A stretch of DNA of 64,000 nt from Flavisphingomonas formosensis (lineage in GTDB: Bacteria; Pseudomonadota; Alphaproteobacteria; Sphingomonadales; Sphingomonadaceae). Both the position numbers and the translations under genes were made by a program. Within the stretch, counting starts at the first letter, position 1. The number at the start of each line of letters is the position of its first letter. The stretch spans positions 372,001-436,000 of the forward strand of contig NZ_WRPK01000005.1 of assembly GCF_009755815.1 (NCBI RefSeq), written 5' to 3'. Shown piece after piece: positions 17,602-26,548 of the stretch. The notes beneath the pieces are model-generated. The model had not been told where the DNA came from and searched no databases. It saw nothing but the letters and a program-made list of their open reading frames with translations.

Positions 17602-18246
17602 ATGAAAGATAATGAACGCCGCGCCACGCTGCGCGCGATGCTCGCCGTTCCGCTCGCGATGGCGGCGACCGGCGCCGGCGCCGCCGCGCCGAAGGGCAGG
17701 GGCGGTGCTTCGGGTGGCCTGGCCGAGCGCATCGACGTGCTCGAATCCAAGGACCAGATCACCGCTTTGCTCTACGCCTATGCCCGCGCCAACGATCGCG
17801 CGGATGAGGCGCTGCTGCGCAGCTGCTTCTGGCCGGAATCGACCCATAAGCACGGCAAGTTCGAAGGCAAGTCGTCCGATTTCGTCGGTTTCGCCTTCAA
17901 GATCGTCTCGGCGCTCAAATATGCCTGCCACCATATCTCCAACGTCACCGTCGAGATGAAAGGCGACAGAGCCTTTTCCGAATGCTATTATTTCGCGCAG
18001 CACCGGCGCGATCGGAAGGACGGCCAGGGTGAGGAAGACGTCTTCTTCCAGGGCCGTTATCTCGATTTCCTCGAGCGTCGGAACGGCGAATGGAAGATCA
18101 TCCGCCGTCGCGGCCTTTCCGATTATACCTCGCCGGCATTCCCGTCCGAAACGCCTTATTCGGCGTGGCCGGCCGGGCAGCACAGCGTGAAATATCCGGA
18201 CGACGATTTCTACAAGATGCAGCAGGAGTTCCTGGCGGGAGCCTGA
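17602..18246 (+). CDS. SnoaL-like / NTF2-fold protein with an N-terminal export-type segment
   Basis: The 214-aa protein has a SnoaL-type cone-shaped domain from about residue 40. Asp65 (ARANDRAD) and the His pair 110-111 (ACHHISNV) sit where Asp-His dyads of dehydratases such as LinA and BaiE lie; Tyr and Arg residues around them (LLYAYAR, FQGRYLDF) also fit. The first 30 residues (ERRATLRAMLAVPLAMAATG) look like a signal peptide with a Tat-like double Arg, odd for a gene among cytoplasmic CoA enzymes. A dehydratase or isomerase acting on a hydroxylated ring is a reasonable guess; it may instead be a binding protein. It is followed after four bases by the MDR reductase. Confidence 0.78.
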   Translation: MKDNERRATLRAMLAVPLAMAATGAGAAAPKGRGGASGGLAERIDVLESKDQITALLYAYARANDRADEALLRSCFWPESTHKHGKFEGKSSDFVGFAFKIVSALKYACHHISNVTVEMKGDRAFSECYYFAQHRRDRKDGQGEEDVFFQGRYLDFLERRNGEWKIIRRRGLSDYTSPAFPSETPYSAWPAGQHSVKYPDDDFYKMQQEFLAGA

Positions 18247-18250
18247 GAGC

Positions 18251-19237
18251 GTGCGCGCGATCCTGTGCGAACGGCACGGGCCACCCGAAAGGCTGGCCCT
18301 GCGCGATATCCCGCCGCCCGAGCCTGCGCCCGGCGAGGTTCGGCTGCGCGTCCAGGCGGCGAGCGTCAATTTCCCGGACGCGCTGATCATCCAGAATCTC
18401 TACCAGACCAAGCCGCCGCTGCCGTTCGGCCCCGGCAGCGAGGCGGCGGGTTTCGTCGATGCGGTGGGCGAAGGCGTCGGGGATTTCCATGTCGGCGATC
18501 GCGTCGCGGCAATGACCACCTTCGGCGCCTTCGCGGAGCAGGTGGCAGTTCCGGCCGCCCGGGTTCTGCCGCTGCCGGAGACGATGTCCTTTGAAGTCGC
18601 CTCGGGTTTCACCGTCGTCTACGGCACCGCGATTCACGCGTTCGAGCAGCGCGCGGCGCTGCGCAGCGGCGAGACGGTGCTGGTGCTCGGTGCGGCCGGC
18701 GGCGTCGGGCTCGCGGCGATCGAAGTGGCCCGGGCGATGGGCGCTCGCGTCATCGCGGCGGCCTCTTCGGAGGAGAAGCTGGCGCTTGCCCGCCGTCACG
18801 GCGCGGACGGGACGATCGACTATTCGCGCGAGGATTTGCGCGCGGGAATCCGGCGGATCGCGGGGGACCGGGGCGTCGACGTGGTCTTCGATCCGGTCGG
18901 CGGGGCGCTTGCGGAACCGGCCTTTCGCTCGATCGAGCGCAATGGCCGCTATCTCGTCGTCGGCTTCGCGGCGGGCGACATTCCATCGATCCCGCTCAAC
19001 CTGCCATTGGTGAAGTCCGCCGCGATCATCGGCGTGTTCTGGGGCTCCTTCGTGGTCGCAGACCCCGAGGCGCATCGGCGCAATGCCGAGCGCCTCTACG
19101 ATTGGCACGCACGGGGCCTGCTCGTGCCCGAGATCAGCCGCCGCTTCCCCTTGGAGGAGACGGCGGCCGCAATCCGCTGGGTGATGGACCGCAAGGCGCT
19201 CGGCAAGGTGGTGGTGACGATCGGCGAGGCGGGCTGA
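18251..19237 (+). CDS. zinc-independent MDR oxidoreductase (NADPH:quinone reductase-like)
   Basis: It begins with GTG at 18251, four bases after the previous stop. The 328-aa protein is a medium-chain dehydrogenase/reductase: a GroES-like N-terminal domain (PEPAPGEVRLRVQAASVNFP) and a Rossmann domain at about residues 120-260 with VLVLGAAGGVGLAAIEVARA for NADPH. The Cys and Glu ligands of the structural and catalytic zinc sites are missing, which places it with quinone oxidoreductases and enoyl reductases. It could reduce an alpha,beta-unsaturated ketone or acyl-CoA in the pathway. It is the last gene of the plus-strand operon and faces the DUF35 gene 15 bases away. Confidence 0.86.
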   Translation: MRAILCERHGPPERLALRDIPPPEPAPGEVRLRVQAASVNFPDALIIQNLYQTKPPLPFGPGSEAAGFVDAVGEGVGDFHVGDRVAAMTTFGAFAEQVAVPAARVLPLPETMSFEVASGFTVVYGTAIHAFEQRAALRSGETVLVLGAAGGVGLAAIEVARAMGARVIAAASSEEKLALARRHGADGTIDYSREDLRAGIRRIAGDRGVDVVFDPVGGALAEPAFRSIERNGRYLVVGFAAGDIPSIPLNLPLVKSAAIIGVFWGSFVVADPEAHRRNAERLYDWHARGLLVPEISRRFPLEETAAAIRWVMDRKALGKVVVTIGEAG

Positions 19238-19244
19238 ACAGCCC
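19231..19244. terminator. small hairpin between convergent operons
   Basis: GGGCTG (19231-19236) and CAGCCC (19239-19244) can pair; the stem includes the stop codon of the MDR gene. It is the only stem-loop in the 15-base convergent gap. No clear T-run follows. Confidence 0.3.
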
Positions 19245-19252
19245 TGTCTGGT

Positions 19253-19669
19253 TCAATCGATCGGAACGAAGCCGGCGATCCAGTGGTCGCCGGCCTCAAC
19301 CGGCTTGAAGCGCAGCCGCATGCCGCAGGCCGGCGCCACGCCCTCATCCTCGATCAATATGCCGGGAACGCGCACGCCCGGCGCATCGTCCGGTTCGAAC
19401 AGGACGCAGGTGAACGGCACCTCCGCCTTGTGATCGCCGGGCAGGAGGCTGCGCACGATGGTGGTGTAGGTATAGGCCCGACCTTCCGGCGAGACCGCAC
19501 GCCATTCCAGCACGGCATCGGGTTTTCCGGGCACGACTTCCGGCGGATACCAGATCCATTCGCCGGTCTCGGCATCGGCGGTGATGCGCAGCTCGCCCGC
19601 GGCGAGGCCGTCGTAGAAGCCCTGCAGCAGCGGATCCTCGAGATGGACCGGATAGACGGGAATGCCCAT
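19253..19669 (-). CDS. DUF35 OB-fold protein, partner of the thiolase-fold protein
   Basis: The start at 19669 (MGIPVYPVHLEDP) lies just after the stop of the thiolase-fold gene; a longer frame reaching into that gene is not credible. The 138-aa protein matches the DUF35 family of acyl-CoA-associated OB-fold proteins, with the usual YPPEVVPG turn and a C-terminal OB barrel. The four Cys of the rubredoxin-like zinc ribbon that normally precede the OB fold are absent; only two unrelated Cys occur. In steroid degradation, DUF35 proteins form complexes with Ltp2-type aldolases that cleave the side chain. The tail-to-head link with a thiolase-fold gene here suggests the same kind of complex. Confidence 0.82.
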   Translation of the reverse strand: MGIPVYPVHLEDPLLQGFYDGLAAGELRITADAETGEWIWYPPEVVPGKPDAVLEWRAVSPEGRAYTYTTIVRSLLPGDHKAEVPFTCVLFEPDDAPGVRVPGILIEDEGVAPACGMRLRFKPVEAGDHWIAGFVPID

Positions 19670-19673
19670 TGGC

Positions 19674-20822
19674 TCAGCTCCGCGCGAGGATGGTGGTGGA
19701 GTGCGAATTGCCGCCGAGGCCGGCGACGGCGCAGAGCCGCGCATTCGGCACCTGCCGCGCGCCCTCCCGCCCGCGCAGCTGCCGCACGCCCTCGATCATC
19801 AGGTTGATGCCCGGCACATAGCCGCCGGACATGTGGCCGCCGCTGGTGTTGACCGGCATCCGCCCGCCCGGCCGGGCATGGCCGGCGGCGTAGAAGCGCG
19901 GACCCTCGCCCCGCTCGCACAGGCCCAGCATCTCGGTCTGCACCAGCGCGGAGATGGTGAAGCCGTCGTAGATCTGCGCGAGATCGAGGTCCTTCGGATC
20001 GCAGCCCGCCATCGCATAGGCGCGGGCGGCGGATTCGCGGCCGGGAAACTCGAAGGTGCTGGGCTTCTGGGTGAACAGCACGCCCTGCGGATAATTGTTG
20101 TAGCCGAGGCCGACGCCCTGCACCGCGATCACCGGGTGCGGCATGTCGCGCGCTTCCTCGACCGCGCTCACGATATAGGCGCAGCCGCCGTCGGTGGTGA
20201 GGCAGCAATCCGCGACGCGCAGCGGCGTGGAGATCATCGGGCTCTTGCGATAGGCCTCCAGATCCATCGGATCGCGCCGCTGGGCGCTGGGGGTGATCTC
20301 CGCCCAGGCGCGGTAGGTCATCGGAACGGAGGCCTGCTCCTCCTCGGTCATGCCGAACTCATGGGCATAGCGATTGGCCATGCTCGCGAAATAGGTGGGC
20401 TGGCCGAAGAAGCCGGCGGGCATCTCGATCCCCGCCTTCTGCGGCTCGCGCGCATGGACCGCATAGACGCCGCCCGGCTTGTTCGACCAGATGGCGTAGG
20501 AGACCAGCACGTGCCGCGCGAGGCCGGCCTCGATCGCGAGCTGGGCCAGCTCGATCGCCTGTCCGCAGGTGGCGGTGCCGCCCGCGGAATCCACCGCCGC
20601 GCAGAAGCGTTTCTCGCCGCCGCCGATGGCATGGGCGATCTCGTCCGAGCCGTGGCCGACATATTTGTTGGCGATATAGCCGTCGATGTCGGCGGGCGTG
20701 AGCCCGGCGTCGGCAATCGCCGCCAGGCTCGCCCGGGTGAGCATCTGCATCACGGTCTGGTCGCCCTTGCGCAGGAAGGGCGTTTCGCCGACACCGGTGA
20801 TGGCGATCCGGTTGGGCTTCAT
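19674..20822 (-). CDS. thiolase-fold lipid-transfer-type protein (SCP-x/Ltp2-like)
   Basis: AAGGA lies 6 bases before the ATG at 20822; the ATG at 20825 (ATGA overlap) is also possible. The 382-aa protein has the thiolase fold, opening with RIAITGVGETPF. The nucleophile Cys of thiolases aligns with Thr83 in AGGTATCGQAI; the only nearby Cys is three residues further on. The later loop NTSGGHMSGGY keeps a His, and GLGGNSHSTTI ends the protein. This matches SCP-x-related proteins such as Ltp2, which act as retro-aldolases with DUF35 partners instead of as thiolases. The adjacent DUF35 gene supports this. It probably cleaves a beta-hydroxyacyl-CoA on a quaternary or ring carbon; substrate unknown. 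Confidence 0.83.
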   Translation of the reverse strand: MKPNRIAITGVGETPFLRKGDQTVMQMLTRASLAAIADAGLTPADIDGYIANKYVGHGSDEIAHAIGGGEKRFCAAVDSAGGTATCGQAIELAQLAIEAGLARHVLVSYAIWSNKPGGVYAVHAREPQKAGIEMPAGFFGQPTYFASMANRYAHEFGMTEEEQASVPMTYRAWAEITPSAQRRDPMDLEAYRKSPMISTPLRVADCCLTTDGGCAYIVSAVEEARDMPHPVIAVQGVGLGYNNYPQGVLFTQKPSTFEFPGRESAARAYAMAGCDPKDLDLAQIYDGFTISALVQTEMLGLCERGEGPRFYAAGHARPGGRMPVNTSGGHMSGGYVPGINLMIEGVRQLRGREGARQVPNARLCAVAGLGGNSHSTTILARS

Positions 20823-22900
20823 CATAGGTCCTTGAACCCCTTGCCTTCCGCCGCCAGCCGCTCGATCAGCGGCGAGGGCGCGAAGCCGTCGCCATGGGCC
20901 GCCTGCAGCGCCTTCAGCTTTTCGAGCACCACCGGCACGCCCTGGAGGTCGCCCCAGAACATCGGGCCGCCGCGATAGCGCGGCCAGCCATAGCCGGTGA
21001 TCCACACGATATCGATGTCGGACGGCCTTGAAGCGATACCCTCGTCGAGGATGCGGGCGCCCTCGTTGACCATCGCGAAGAGGATGCGGTCGAGTATCTC
21101 GTCGGCCGGCACCTCGCGGCGGGCGATGCCCTCCTTCTTCGCGAAGTCCTCGATCACCTGGAGGGCGACGGGCGAGGGGACGCGGTTGCGGTTCTCGTCA
21201 TAGTCATAATAGCCGCCGCCGCTCTTCTGGCCGTGGCGCCCCATCTCGTTGAGGATCTCGCGCACATTGGCGGAACGGGTCGTCTCGCGGTTCCAGCCGA
21301 CGTCGAGGCCGACCAGATCGCGCATCTGGAAATGCCCCATCGGAAAGCCGAAATCGTAGAGCGCCGCGTCGACCGCCTCGGGGCTCGCGCCCTCCAGCAC
21401 CAGCCGGTCCGCCTGGGTGTTGCGCGCCGCCAATATGCGATTGCCGACGAAGCCGAAGCCGTTGCCGACGAGCACGCCGATCTTGCCGATCGTCTTGGCG
21501 AGCTTCATCGCGGTGACGATGTTCGCTGGCGCGCTGTCCTTGGTGCGCACCACCTCGAGCAGCTTCATCACATTGGCCGGCGAGAAGAAGTGCAGGCCGA
21601 TGACGCTCTCGGGCCGCCCGGTCGCCGCCGCGATGGCGTCGATGTCGAGATAGCTGGTGTTGGTGGCGAGGATCGCCCCCGGCTTGGCGACCGCATCGAG
21701 CCGTGCGAACACGTCCTTCTTGACGTCGATCTGCTCGAACACCGCCTCGATGATCAGGTCCGCGTCGGCGAGGTCTTCCAGCGCGAGCGAGCCGGTGAGC
21801 AGGCTCATGCGCTTCTTGAGATCCCCGGCGCTCAGCTTGCCCTTCTTCGCCGTCGTCTCATAGTTGCGGCGGATGATGCCGAGCCCGCGATCGAGCGCCG
21901 CCTGGCTGGTCTCGACGATGGTGACCGGGATGCCGACGTTGAGGAAGTTCATCGCGATGCCGCCGCCCATCGTGCCGGCGCCGATCACGCCGACTTTCGC
22001 GATCGGCAGGGTGGGCGTGTCCGCCGGGATGCCGTCGATCTTGGCGGCCTGGCGCTCGGCGAAGAAGACGTGGCGCTGTGCGGCGGACTGGCTGTCCTGC
22101 ATCAGCACGTCGAACAGCGAGCGTTCATAGGCGAGCGCATCCTCGAACGGCTGGTCGACCAGCGTCGCCTCGACGCAGCGGATATTATATTCGGGCGCCA
22201 GGAAACCGCGGAACTTCTTGGCGTTCGCCTTGCGGAACTCGGCGAATATTTCCGGCCTGGCGCGAGCCTCGTCGAGCTTGTCGGTCTTATCGCGCACCTT
22301 GACCAGCGAACGGCCCTCGTCGAGCACGCGGTTTGCGAAGGCGATCGCGTCGGCGCGGAGTTGCCCTTCGCCGGCGAGCTCGTCGAGCAGGCCCATTTCC
22401 AGGGCGGATTTCGCGGACACCGGATCGCCGCTCGTCACCATTTCCAGCGCCTTGGGGATGCCGACGATGCGGGGCAGGCGCTGCGTGCCGCCGGCTCCCG
22501 GCAGCAGGCCGAGCTTGACCTCGGGCAGGCCGCATTTCGCGGACGGCACGGCGATGCGGTAATGCGCGACGAGGGCGAGCTCCAGCCCGCCGCCGAGGGC
22601 GGTGCCGTGGATCGCGGCGATCACTGGCTTGGGCGCATTCTCCACGATCTTCTGCAGCTCGCGCAGCGACGGCTCGACCTGCGGCTTGCCGAACTCGGTG
22701 ATGTCGGCGCCGGCGAAGAAGGTCCGGCCCTCGCAGATCAGCACGAGCGCGCCGACGGCATCGTCGGCGATCGCCTTCTCCACGCCGCCCGCAATCCCCT
22801 GCCGCACCGCATTGGAGAGCGCATTCACCGGCGGCGAATTGACCGTGATGACCGCGATCCGGCCTTCCACCTCGTAGGTGGTGACGTCATTGACCTTCAT
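20822..22900 (-). CDS. bifunctional enoyl-CoA hydratase / 3-hydroxyacyl-CoA dehydrogenase (FadB/FadJ-like)
   Basis: This 692-aa fusion has a crotonase domain at residues about 1-190 with both hydratase Glu residues present (GGGLELALV and [19 protein letters not shown]). A 3-hydroxyacyl-CoA dehydrogenase follows from about 295, with the NAD motif [17 protein letters not shown] and the catalytic His in [15 protein letters not shown]. Two C-terminal HADH domains complete it. It performs hydration and NAD-linked oxidation of enoyl-CoAs in beta-oxidation. It overlaps the end of the PQQ dehydrogenase gene by 14 bases and its stop overlaps the thiolase-fold gene's start, so all are co-translated in the minus-strand operon. 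Confidence 0.93.
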   Translation of the reverse strand: MKVNDVTTYEVEGRIAVITVNSPPVNALSNAVRQGIAGGVEKAIADDAVGALVLICEGRTFFAGADITEFGKPQVEPSLRELQKIVENAPKPVIAAIHGTALGGGLELALVAHYRIAVPSAKCGLPEVKLGLLPGAGGTQRLPRIVGIPKALEMVTSGDPVSAKSALEMGLLDELAGEGQLRADAIAFANRVLDEGRSLVKVRDKTDKLDEARARPEIFAEFRKANAKKFRGFLAPEYNIRCVEATLVDQPFEDALAYERSLFDVLMQDSQSAAQRHVFFAERQAAKIDGIPADTPTLPIAKVGVIGAGTMGGGIAMNFLNVGIPVTIVETSQAALDRGLGIIRRNYETTAKKGKLSAGDLKKRMSLLTGSLALEDLADADLIIEAVFEQIDVKKDVFARLDAVAKPGAILATNTSYLDIDAIAAATGRPESVIGLHFFSPANVMKLLEVVRTKDSAPANIVTAMKLAKTIGKIGVLVGNGFGFVGNRILAARNTQADRLVLEGASPEAVDAALYDFGFPMGHFQMRDLVGLDVGWNRETTRSANVREILNEMGRHGQKSGGGYYDYDENRNRVPSPVALQVIEDFAKKEGIARREVPADEILDRILFAMVNEGARILDEGIASRPSDIDIVWITGYGWPRYRGGPMFWGDLQGVPVVLEKLKALQAAHGDGFAPSPLIERLAAEGKGFKDL

Positions 22901-24971
22901 TCAGCCCTCTATGTGTTGATGCGCCCGGCCTGCCGGCGGCTTGCGCGGCCAGGACCTCGCGGGCGCGTTGACGGAGATAATGCTGGAGCGCGCCGATATG
23001 CTGATCGTCGAGCTCCTCGAAGCGGGGCATGCCGCGTTCCATCAGCATCCCGTCGCGCAGCACGGCGGTGAAGCTGTCATGGTCCATCGGGATGGGCGAC
23101 TGGAGAAGATCGGGGGCCGCGCCGCCCGATACGGCGCCGGCGCCGTGGCAGATGGAGCAGCGCTGGCCGAAGATCAGCGCGCCCGCTTTCGCCTTGGCGG
23201 GATCCACGGTGAACGCCGGATCGTCCAGCACGGGCGGCTGCTCGTCATTCGCCGGCGGCAGCTTGGCCTTGCCGCCGAGCGCAAAGGTGAGGAGCCGCCA
23301 CTGCTGCGTGCGGTAGTTCCATTCGCGCGGCAGGCCGGTGGCGCTTGCGAAACGGGCGCCGGCGATCACCGAGACATATTCGCGGCCGTTCGCGCGATAG
23401 ACGATCGGCTGCGCCATCACCGCGGTCTGCGCGTCGAAGGACCAGAGCGGCTTACCGCTGGTCGCGGCATAAGCGACGAAGCGGCCGCCGGCATTGCCCT
23501 GGAACAGGAGATTGCCCGCGGTGGTCGCAGTGCCGCCGCCGCCGCGGATGCCGGGCATCGGCACCCGCCAGGCCTCTTTCTGCGTGGCCGGGTTCCAGGC
23601 GAGCAGGAAGCTGGTGGCCGGCCGATCCGGCACCACGCCGGGCGGCGGCGCGCCCGTGCCGACGCTCAGCCGCTGTCCGTCGAGATGCTTCCAGTCCTTG
23701 AGGCCGCCCTCGGGATCCACATAGACGCGGCCCTGGTCCATCGTCGGGATATAGACGAGGCCGGTCGCCGGGTTGAACGACATCGCCTCGATATTGTGCG
23801 CGCCGAAGGGGGAGGGATAGACGATCGCCGGCTTGCCGCCGGGATAGCGCGCTTCGGGATTCTCCACCGGGCGCCCGGTCGCGACGTCGATCCGTTTCGC
23901 CCAGTTCACCGGCACGATATTCTGTGCCGAGATCAGCTTGCCCGTCTTGCGATCGAGGACGTAGAAGAAGCCGTTCTTCGGCGCATGCATGATCACTTCG
24001 CGAACATGGCCGTCGATCTTCAGATCGGCCAGTTCGATGTCCATCGCCGAATTATAGTCCCAGCTTTCGCCCGGATTGGTCTGGTAATGCCAGACATATT
24101 CGCCGGTATCGGCGTCCAGCGCGACGATCGAGCAGAGGAACAGATTGTCGCCGCCGCCTGGGCTGCGGATCTTGCGGTTCCAGGGCGAGCCGTTGCCGAT
24201 GCCGATGTAGATGCGATTATATTTGGGATCATAGGCCATGGCGTTCCAGACGGTGCCGCCGCCGCCATATTTCCACCATTCGCCCGTCCAGCTCTTCGCG
24301 GCCATTGCCATGGCCTTGTTCTCGAAGCCTTTCGCCGGATCGCCCGGCACGGTGTAGAAGCGCCAGAGCTGCCTTCCGGTCGCCTGGTCATAGGCGGTCA
24401 CATAGCCGCGGATCGGGGCGAAATCGGCGCCGCCATGGCCGATGATCACCTTGCCCTTGAACACCCAGGGCGCGCCGGAGATGTAGCGCTCGTCATCCGC
24501 GCCGACCGTCATCACGCTCCACGCCGGCTTGCCGGTCTTCGCGTCGAGCGCGGTCAATTTCCCGTCGATCGTGCCGACGAAGATCTTGCCATTGTCATAG
24601 GCGAGGCCGCGAATGCCCCAGGCCGCGCGCAGCTTGCGGCCCGCAGTCTTCCACGCTTGCGCGTCGAACGTCCACAGCTCCCGTCCGGTCGCGGCCTCCA
24701 CCGCGCGCACGAAGCTCGAACCCGAGGCATAATAGAGCACGCCGTCGACCGCCACCGGCGCGGAGAGCGCACTGCCCCCGTCGTTGATATCCTTGAACCA
24801 GGCGAGGCCGAGCCCGCTCACGGTGCGATCGTTGATCTCGGTGAGCGGGCTGTAATGGTTTTCGGTCGAGCCGCCATAATGCGGCCAGTCCCGCCCCTCC
24901 TGGATGGCGGCATCGGGTGCCGAGCGGCCGGCGAGCAGCAGCAGGGCGGCGAAGGCGATCGGCGCGCGCAC
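22887..24971 (-). CDS. PQQ-dependent dehydrogenase with C-terminal cytochrome c (second copy)
   Basis: The 694-aa protein has a short signal peptide (MRAPIAFAALLLLAG) and the same architecture as the gene at 9262: PQQ propeller, proposed catalytic Asp305 (ESWDYN), then a haem c domain with CSICH at about 604-608 and a Met in LMERGMP. Shared stretches such as WWKYGGGGTVW and IRSPGGGDNLFL show close paralogy. The vicinal Cys pair is missing here too (RAAWGIRG). The residue two after the Asp is Asn in both copies, not the Asp of lanthanide-dependent XoxF. It is exported, unlike its operon neighbours, so oxidation in the periplasm probably precedes import and CoA activation. Confidence 0.9.
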   Translation of the reverse strand: MRAPIAFAALLLLAGRSAPDAAIQEGRDWPHYGGSTENHYSPLTEINDRTVSGLGLAWFKDINDGGSALSAPVAVDGVLYYASGSSFVRAVEAATGRELWTFDAQAWKTAGRKLRAAWGIRGLAYDNGKIFVGTIDGKLTALDAKTGKPAWSVMTVGADDERYISGAPWVFKGKVIIGHGGADFAPIRGYVTAYDQATGRQLWRFYTVPGDPAKGFENKAMAMAAKSWTGEWWKYGGGGTVWNAMAYDPKYNRIYIGIGNGSPWNRKIRSPGGGDNLFLCSIVALDADTGEYVWHYQTNPGESWDYNSAMDIELADLKIDGHVREVIMHAPKNGFFYVLDRKTGKLISAQNIVPVNWAKRIDVATGRPVENPEARYPGGKPAIVYPSPFGAHNIEAMSFNPATGLVYIPTMDQGRVYVDPEGGLKDWKHLDGQRLSVGTGAPPPGVVPDRPATSFLLAWNPATQKEAWRVPMPGIRGGGGTATTAGNLLFQGNAGGRFVAYAATSGKPLWSFDAQTAVMAQPIVYRANGREYVSVIAGARFASATGLPREWNYRTQQWRLLTFALGGKAKLPPANDEQPPVLDDPAFTVDPAKAKAGALIFGQRCSICHGAGAVSGGAAPDLLQSPIPMDHDSFTAVLRDGMLMERGMPRFEELDDQHIGALQHYLRQRAREVLAAQAAGRPGASTHRGLNEGQ

Positions 24972-24973
24972 AA

Positions 24974-26512
24974 TCAGCCTCCGATCGTCCGATCGGACGG
25001 CCAGTAGCGCTGGCGCAGCGCCCGCTTGTTCACCTTGCCCATCGCCGTGCGGCCGATATCGTCGACCATCTCATAGCCGCGCGGGCATTTGTAGCCGGCG
25101 AGCGACGCGCGGCAGAAGGCGTTCAGCTCGTCGGCCGTCGGCGGATCGGACGGGTCGCGCGGAATGACCAGCGCGCGGGCTTCTTCGCCCATCTCCTCGT
25201 TCGGCGCAGCGACCACCGCCACGTCGGCCACCTTCGGGTGGCGCAGCAGGACATGCTCGGATTCGGCCGGATAGATGTTCACGCCCCCGCTCACGATCAT
25301 GTCGGAGACGCGATCGGTGATGAACAGATAACCGGCCTCGTCGACATAACCCATCTCGCCCAGGGTGAAGACGCCGGGGGCGATGTGCGCGGCGGCGGTC
25401 TTTTCCGGATCGCCGCGATAGACGATGCCATGGCCGCTGGTGTCGCGGAAATAGACCTGGCCGACCTCGTTCGGGCCGAGCACCTGGCCGTCCTCGCCAT
25501 AGATGACCGTTTCGAACGGCGGTAGGGCCTTGCCGACCGAGCCGGGCCGCTCCAGCCATTCGGCGGAGCTGATGAAGGTGGTCGATCCCGCTTCGGTGCC
25601 GCCATAGGCTTCCACCAGCACGGGGCCGAACCAGTCGATCATCGCCCTCTTAACGTCGCGCGGGCAGGCCGCGCCGGTGTGGGCGAGGCGCTGCACGCTG
25701 GAAACATCATATTTGGCGCGGGTCTCGGGCGGCAGCGCGAGCAGGCGCTGGAAATGGGTCGGCACCATCACCGATCCGGCAATGCGATATTTCTCGATCA
25801 GCGCTAGCACCTTCTCGGGATCGAAATGCTCGACGGTGACGAGGCTCATGCCGGCGAACAGGTTGCGTGCCATGCCGAGCGGGCCAGTGTGGTAGAGCGG
25901 GCCGACCGCGATGCCGGGGGAGGGCGTGACGCGCGGGCGCAGGGTTTCGGCCAGTTCGCGCACCGTGGCGACGCGTGGGAAATATTGCGGCGGGGTGTCG
26001 GTGGCCTTGGGGCGGCCCGTGGTGCCCGAGGTATAATGGAGATGCGGCAGCGGCGGCACCTCGTGATCGGGCTCGGCATCCGACGCCTCGGCGATCCATT
26101 CTTCCCAATGGATCAGGCCCGCGCGCGGCGCGCAGCGCCAGCCGATCACCGTTGCCACGCCTGCTTCCGCCGCCGCGGCGATGCCGGCTTCCGCCGTCTC
26201 GGGGCCGACGAGCACGGCCACGGCGCCCGAATCCTTCAGGATATAGGCGGCTTCCGACGGGGTGAGATGGAAACTCACCGGAACGCTGGAAATGCCGGCC
26301 TCCAGGCAGGCGACATAGGCGATGACGGTTTCGACGCTGTTCGGCGCGAACACCGCGACCCTCTTGTCGTCCGCGAAATCCAGCCCGCTGAGCGCGTTGG
26401 CCGCGCGATTGAGGATCGGATCGAGCGCGCGCCACGTGTAGGTGACGCGTTCGTCGGCAAGCGCGAATGCGTCGCGACGCGCCGGATCGACGCCGGCCAT
26501 GGCTAAAGACAT
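24974..26512 (-). CDS. AMP-dependent acyl-CoA synthetase
   Basis: AAGGAG lies about 7 bases before the ATG. The 512-aa protein is a full ANL-superfamily ligase: phosphate-binding loop YTSGTTGRPKATDTPP near residue 165, AYGGTEAGS near 300, the hinge region LFITDRVSDMIVSGG with the family Asp/Arg, and a C-terminal catalytic Lys in GRTAMGKVNKRALR. It makes an acyl-AMP and then an acyl-CoA. It is the fifth gene of the minus-strand operon that starts at 30963 and presumably activates the acid that the kinase/ACAD pair works on. It corresponds in role to LvaE of the levulinate operon; that comparison is inference. Confidence 0.92.
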   Translation of the reverse strand: MSLAMAGVDPARRDAFALADERVTYTWRALDPILNRAANALSGLDFADDKRVAVFAPNSVETVIAYVACLEAGISSVPVSFHLTPSEAAYILKDSGAVAVLVGPETAEAGIAAAAEAGVATVIGWRCAPRAGLIHWEEWIAEASDAEPDHEVPPLPHLHYTSGTTGRPKATDTPPQYFPRVATVRELAETLRPRVTPSPGIAVGPLYHTGPLGMARNLFAGMSLVTVEHFDPEKVLALIEKYRIAGSVMVPTHFQRLLALPPETRAKYDVSSVQRLAHTGAACPRDVKRAMIDWFGPVLVEAYGGTEAGSTTFISSAEWLERPGSVGKALPPFETVIYGEDGQVLGPNEVGQVYFRDTSGHGIVYRGDPEKTAAAHIAPGVFTLGEMGYVDEAGYLFITDRVSDMIVSGGVNIYPAESEHVLLRHPKVADVAVVAAPNEEMGEEARALVIPRDPSDPPTADELNAFCRASLAGYKCPRGYEMVDDIGRTAMGKVNKRALRQRYWPSDRTIGG

Positions 26513-26548
26513 GGGTGCTCCTTTGGGATGGGCGAGGGCGCGCGAGGG

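Noticed and set aside
21233-25007. Plus-strand open frames of 612 and 688 codons over the FadB-like and PQQ dehydrogenase genes
   Set aside because: Antisense shadows; the minus-strand proteins have complete catalytic motifs.
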